Source: an uncultured Akkermansia sp.
GTDB lineage: Bacteria; Verrucomicrobiota; Verrucomicrobiia; Verrucomicrobiales; Akkermansiaceae
Assembly (NCBI GenBank): GCA_947588735.1
Contig: CANQAD010000004.1
Span: 1 to 62,023, forward strand
Direction: 5' to 3'
Length of the DNA stretch: 62,023 nucleotides
The notes beneath the pieces are model-generated. The model had not been told where the DNA came from and did not search any database. It saw only the letters and a list, made by a program, of their open reading frames with translations. The position numbers and the translations under genes are program-made. Shown piece after piece: positions 59,297 to 62,023 of the stretch. Numbering within the stretch: the stretch's first letter is position 1; every line of letters starts with the position of its first letter.

Positions 59297-59315
59297 CGAA
59301 GCGTGATTCTGTAAC
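59277..59315 (+). terminator. Long hairpin containing the giant gene's stop codon
   Basis: GTTACAGAATCA (59277-59288) pairs perfectly with TGATTCTGTAAC (59304-59315). Inside, GCTTC pairs with GAAGC, with a single bulged G. The loop is TGAC, so the stop codon TGA (59294-59296) is in the loop. No T-run follows (heptamer repeats do), so it may act as a 3' stabiliser or factor-dependent terminator rather than an intrinsic one. Confidence 0.5.
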
Positions 59316-59362
59316 GAATTACGAATTACGAATTACGAATTACGAATTACGAATTACGATTT
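59314..59362 (+). repeat. Tandem ACGAATT heptamer array
   Basis: There are six perfect copies of ACGAATT in a row from 59314 to 59355, followed by the variant ACGATTT (59356-59362). The same heptamer, with G/A/T variation at positions 5 to 7, occurs in shorter arrays at 5880-5907, 6175-6202 (inverted), 59509-59536 and 61982-62009. Confidence 0.85.
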
Positions 59363-59426
59363 CGGGAAATTCGCGCGCTGCCGCGCGGGGGAGGGCGAGT
59401 CTTTTAGCTGAGGGAGTGTAAAATTG

Positions 59427-59779
59427 CACACGTGTCCCAAGAAAAAGCACCCCCGACAGGTCGTTAATGGCATATCATGCAGTATAAGCCTTTGGTCATT
59501 TATGAATTACGATTGACGATTTACGATTGACGATTTGCAAAAGCTAGCGAGCCGGAGGCTCGGGGAATGCGGAGCGGTAGCGACGAGGGAGGACGGAACC
59601 GCGCCGCAAGACTAATGAGAAAGCTTGGCAGGGAAGCAGAGCTGAAACACAAGCGGATTTTCGAGTTACGATTTTTGATTTTCGATTTGGGAAATTTGCG
59701 CGCTGCCATTTTCGTCCGTAGAAAACGCATGGGAAATGGGTCCCATGAGCCAGGAGAATATTTTATTGGGACACGTGTG
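59427..59779 (+). mobile_element. MITE-like element with 9-bp target duplication
   Basis: The element is 353 bp. The left end CACACGTGTCCCAAGAAAA (59427-59445) and the reverse complement of the right end CACACGTGTCCCAATAAAA (59761-59779) match at 18 of 19 bases. Immediately outside both ends is the 9-mer GTAAAATTG (59418-59426 and 59780-59788) in direct orientation, a perfect target-site duplication. The interior contains heptamers ACGATTG/ACGATTT (59509-59536), a hairpin CGAGCC-GGA-GGCTCG, and no transposase, so movement would require an enzyme supplied from elsewhere. The interior is related to the sequence at 5805-6032. A 9-bp duplication fits several IS families; I cannot name the donor. 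It lies 35 bp upstream of the -35 box of the Septu-like operon. Confidence 0.75.
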
Positions 59780-59813
59780 GTAAAATTGTGGTGAGTTGTT
59801 GAATATTCTGAGG

Positions 59814-59842
59814 TTGACAGGAGGATTCTGCAACTATATACT
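59814..59842 (+). promoter_or_regulatory. Sigma70-type promoter of the Septu-like operon
   Basis: TTGACA (59814-59819) and TATACT (59837-59842) are 17 bp apart, a near-consensus promoter. The start of transcription near 59849 leaves only about 8 nt before the ATG at 59857. Confidence 0.7.
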
Positions 59843-59856
59843 GTCCACGTTGTTTT

Positions 59857-61080
59857 ATGATGCCGTATATCAAAGAAATAGCCGTTCATCACGTACACCA
59901 CTTGGAAGGATTTTCCATCAAAGTGGAGGACACGACGTCTCCCAAAAACGGGCCGACGCACCTGATGCTGACGGGACGCAACGGCAGCGGGAAAACGAGC
60001 GTGCTGCGGGCGATTTGGGAGGTGATGGTAAGGATGACCGGAAGCGGTCTGCCTGCCGAGCAATGGAGGGCGTGGATAGAAGCTGATAAGCGTAGAATAG
60101 ACGAAGCCCTGGATGAGCACGAGAGGAATAAGGCGCAAGACACTTTGAGGGAGCATGAGAAGTATTTGAATGAGCTGGTCGGTTCCGTTGAACTGATGGC
60201 TGACAATAACGGAGAGTTTGCGCGAATTTTGAACGGACGGGAAATTCTCATCGCATACTACGATGCGCAGCATTCGGCGGCGTTTGAGCAACCAACGGCG
60301 CCGAAGATCACGGAGGTTGGATTTTCCAAAGATGTCAGCAAGAAAAGATCCGAGACCTTTCTTGAATTTCTTCTGAATCTCAAGGTGCAGGGGGCGCTCT
60401 TCCGCGATGAGGGAAAGAACGAAGAAGCGACGCGGATCGGGGCATGGTTTGAGCAATTCGATCAGACTCTTCAGCACATTTTTAATGACAAGCAGGCGAA
60501 ATTGGAATTCGATCCCAAGGGTTATGTGTTTACCATCGCTGATAGTTCCAAGCGTTCCCCGATGACCGCTTTGGCGGATGGTTACGCTTCGCTTTTGGAC
60601 ATTGTGGCGGACATCATTCTCAAGATGCAGACGCCGGATCAACTTACAGCGGCGTACGACAAACCGGGAATCGTCCTCATTGATGAGGTCGAGACGCATC
60701 TGCATCTTGAATTGCAGCGGCTGGTTCTGCCTATTCTGACCACACTTTTCCCCAAAATACAATTTATCGTCACCACGCATTCTCCCTTTGTTCTCTCGTC
60801 CGTCGGCAACGCTGTGGCATTTGATTTGGAAACGCGCCAGCCACTTGACAATGCGGATGAGTATCCCTACGAGTCGCTCACCGAGGGCTATTTCGGAGTA
60901 CAGGACGCGCCGGCTGCCATCACCGATAAGCTCCGTCGCGTTCGGGAACTTGTCCGGGGAGGAGAACTCACCACGGAGCAAAAGGCGGAGCTGAAGGAGC
61001 TTGTCAGCGACTTGGAAAGTATGCAGGGAAACAAAGAACTCCTGCTCGAACTTGAGCAGATTTCGCTTCGCTTCTTATGA
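59857..61080 (+). CDS. PtuA-like ATPase of a Septu-type defence system
   Basis: This 407-residue ATPase of the ABC/AAA_21 type carries Walker A GRNGSGKT (40-47), a signature-like ALADGYASLLDIVADI (238-253), Walker B IVLIDEVE (D276, E277), and switch histidine TTHSP (H308). The insert between Walker A and the signature is short and helical (about 60-200). Size, motif spacing and the following HNH gene fit PtuA, the ATPase subunit of Septu, which forms a complex with the nuclease PtuB. Retron Ec78 uses similar ATPase/HNH partners, but no reverse transcriptase lies in this window. The ATG at 59857 is followed at once by a second ATG; either may be used. The stop overlaps the next gene by 4 bp (ATGA), showing an operon. 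Confidence 0.85.
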   Translation: MMPYIKEIAVHHVHHLEGFSIKVEDTTSPKNGPTHLMLTGRNGSGKTSVLRAIWEVMVRMTGSGLPAEQWRAWIEADKRRIDEALDEHERNKAQDTLREHEKYLNELVGSVELMADNNGEFARILNGREILIAYYDAQHSAAFEQPTAPKITEVGFSKDVSKKRSETFLEFLLNLKVQGALFRDEGKNEEATRIGAWFEQFDQTLQHIFNDKQAKLEFDPKGYVFTIADSSKRSPMTALADGYASLLDIVADIILKMQTPDQLTAAYDKPGIVLIDEVETHLHLELQRLVLPILTTLFPKIQFIVTTHSPFVLSSVGNAVAFDLETRQPLDNADEYPYESLTEGYFGVQDAPAAITDKLRRVRELVRGGELTTEQKAELKELVSDLESMQGNKELLLELEQISLRFL

Positions 61081-61784
61081 TCCAGCTGCGCAAATCGCCC
61101 AACGCCCCAGCATCTCTCGCCGGGAAAAAGACGTGGAACAGCGAAGATGTGCAGAAAACTCTCTATGCTGATCAGGATGGGAAGTGCTATCTCTGCGAGA
61201 GTTGTACGGGGGAGAACTATCAAATCGACCACCTGAGGAGCCGCAAAAATTACCCTGAGAAAGCGGACGACTGGGCGAACCTCTTTTTATGTTGCGGTTA
61301 TTGCAACGGGAGAAAAAGCGACCAATTTGACGACATCGTTTCTCCGTGTGATGTGCCCTGCGAGGAGATCTTTGACATTATCCTGAAACCGGAATGCAAG
61401 GCTGTGGAGATTTCCGTACGACAGCCGGATATCCCCGGAGTGGGACAGACACGGAAACTTCTCCATCGTCTGCATAATGGGAAAAGGGAAGGTATGAGAG
61501 ATATCAGGGAAAAGATTTTCTACGATGGGTTGTGTAGCGTTGTCTTGAACTTTGCCCGCTGTTTAAAAGAGTACAAGAACGATAAGACTCCGGAAAATCG
61601 CGCTAAAGTCGTCGAGTTTTTGAAGATCGACCAACCTTTTCTCGCTGCCAAGATGAGCTTGCTTCGCAGCTGTTCTGACCTCTTTGAGGATTTTCAGCAC
61701 GAAATGCTCTGGAATCGCGCGCTTCGCGCGGGGCGCCTGGATGCGCCTGTTTACGTTGACTCAGCGCCGCCCCATCGGCGCTGA
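61077..61784 (+). CDS. PtuB-like HNH endonuclease of a Septu-type system
   Basis: This 235-residue protein has an HNH core: CYLCESC (C37, C40), the metal/catalytic pair DH (D51, H52), N68, then CGYCNGRKSD (C73, C76, N77). The two CxxC pairs would bind structural zinc. The N-terminus MIQLRKSPNAPASL is of the PtuB kind. It presumably cuts nucleic acid when its ATPase partner senses infection. The C-terminal ~20 residues (LRAGRLDAPVYVDSAPPHRR) are encoded by GC-rich palindromic DNA resembling nearby intergenic repeats (GGAATCGCGCGC..., compare 61880-61910). The stop TGA (61782-61784) lies in the arm of a hairpin, so the frame may run past its ancestral end into repeat sequence. Confidence 0.85.
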   Translation: MIQLRKSPNAPASLAGKKTWNSEDVQKTLYADQDGKCYLCESCTGENYQIDHLRSRKNYPEKADDWANLFLCCGYCNGRKSDQFDDIVSPCDVPCEEIFDIILKPECKAVEISVRQPDIPGVGQTRKLLHRLHNGKREGMRDIREKIFYDGLCSVVLNFARCLKEYKNDKTPENRAKVVEFLKIDQPFLAAKMSLLRSCSDLFEDFQHEMLWNRALRAGRLDAPVYVDSAPPHRR

Positions 61785-61811
61785 GCCCTTCGGGCAAAAG
61801 CTGCGCTTTTG
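61760..61811 (+). terminator. Series of hairpins at the end of the Septu-like operon
   Basis: CTCAGCGCCG (61760-61769) pairs perfectly with CGGCGCTGAG (61776-61785) around CCCCAT. GCCC-TTC-GGGC follows at 61785-61794. CAAAAGC (61795-61801) pairs with GCTTTTG (61805-61811). There is no T-run. The group probably ends the operon or stabilises its mRNA; the first hairpin overlaps the last codons. Confidence 0.45.
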
Positions 61812-61944
61812 TCCAACCGCCCTTACCGCCCGCTTCGCGTGCGCCCTGTACGGGGCCGTCGGGCGCTTTGTACGATGTGGGGAATTCGCGCGCGGGGCGC
61901 GGGGATGTGGAGCCTCCAGTTTCGCAAAAATCGTCATGAGAAAT

Positions 61945-61976
61945 AGCAGGGCAACCGCATTAGGAAATGCGGTTGC
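61945..61976 (-). repeat. Second copy of the 32-nt CGGTTGC hairpin
   Basis: The reverse complement of 61945-61976 matches 3717-3748 at 31 of 32 positions, including both arms GCAACCGCAT/ATGCGGTTGC. It is inverted relative to the 3.7 kb copy and has no T-run, so it is better seen as a dispersed palindromic repeat that may also serve as a terminator. Confidence 0.7.
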
Positions 61977-61981
61977 TATTT

Positions 61982-62023
61982 ACGATTGACGAGTTACGAA
62001 TTACGATTTATTGATCATGTGCG
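61982..62023 (-). repeat. Heptamers plus CGCACATGA repeat, copy 3, cut by window end
   Basis: Heptamers ACGATTG, ACGAGTT, ACGAATT, ACGATTT (61982-62009) are followed by ATTGATCATGTGCG, the reverse complement of the CGCACATGATCAA repeat seen at 8178-8190. The order of parts is the same as in copy 1 (6152-6202), in inverse orientation. The repeat continues outside the window. Confidence 0.65.

Larger units (their letters stand above)
59297..59856. other. Spacer between the giant gene and the Septu-like operon
   Basis: No gene is visible. It contains the right arm of the hairpin, tandem heptamers (59314-59362), a GC hairpin (GCGCG/CGCGC near 59372-59388), a 353-bp MITE-like insertion with target duplication (59418-59788) and a strong promoter (59814-59842). 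Confidence 0.7.

Noticed and set aside
49040..59116. Minus-strand open frame of 3,358 codons (also 2,220 codons at 30167-36829 and 1,412 at 38588-42826) opposite the giant gene
   Set aside because: Antisense stops correspond to sense codons TTA, CTA and TCA, which the giant gene hardly uses. The translations are His/Arg/Gln-rich with no domain. They are shadows of codon bias.
59521..60981. Minus-strand ORF of 486 codons opposite the Septu-like ATPase gene
   Set aside because: It covers the well-supported ATPase gene in antisense and continues into the MITE. No domain is visible.
59857..61784. ATPase-HNH pair as part of an Ec78-type retron
   Set aside because: No reverse transcriptase or retron ncRNA is visible in the window; a plain Septu-type pair is the simpler call.

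Overview
The window looks like chromosome of a Gram-negative bacterium of the PVC superphylum, most likely Verrucomicrobiota (Akkermansia-like or a related intestinal lineage). This is an inference. It rests on an enormous autotransporter whose N-terminus begins MKLHLPTGLRKALL, a signal I associate with verrucomicrobial autotransporter-repeat proteins; on several small secreted proteins and lipoproteins; and on the near absence of Shine-Dalgarno sequences. No rRNA, tRNA or CRISPR array was seen.

Left part (1-3.7 kb): the 3' end of a Sel1-repeat gene that now stops at a 4-base duplication; two tandem paralogues for secreted proteins of 195 aa whose 5' halves are almost identical and whose 3' halves have diverged; a lipoprotein gene broken by a frameshift between them; an intact small lipoprotein; and a small exported protein with its own promoter. 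A strong hairpin at 3715-3744 closes this group.

Defence and regulation (3.7-8.7 kb): a minus-strand two-gene operon, AAA ATPase plus RloB-type TOPRIM protein, resembles the AbiL/RloAB abortive-infection pair. A 0.5 kb repeat-rich spacer follows, then an orphan HicB-like/HTH regulator and a DUF488 protein with an extra N-terminal domain. The 0.94 kb before the giant gene holds one doubtful ORF, three palindromic sites and a striking G-quadruplex-prone stretch.

Giant gene (8,708-59,296): one uninterrupted frame of 16,862 codons, about 82% of the window. It encodes a type Va-like autotransporter: extended signal peptide, a passenger of beta-strand repeats arranged in about fifteen superrepeats (commonly about 2.1 kb apart), a block of roughly a dozen 'GDTN-I-I / VVGG' repeats, a helical linker, and a C-terminal beta-barrel ending in Phe. 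It is presumably a cell-surface adhesin or fibre.

Right part (59.3-62.0 kb): heptamer repeats, a 353-bp non-coding insertion with 19-bp terminal inverted repeats and a perfect 9-bp target duplication (MITE-like), then a two-gene operon of ATPase plus HNH nuclease resembling the Septu (PtuA/PtuB) anti-phage system. The last 240 bp hold hairpins and repeats that also occur near the left defence operon. The giant surface protein therefore lies between two predicted phage-defence operons, and the same family of intergenic repeats sits on both sides.
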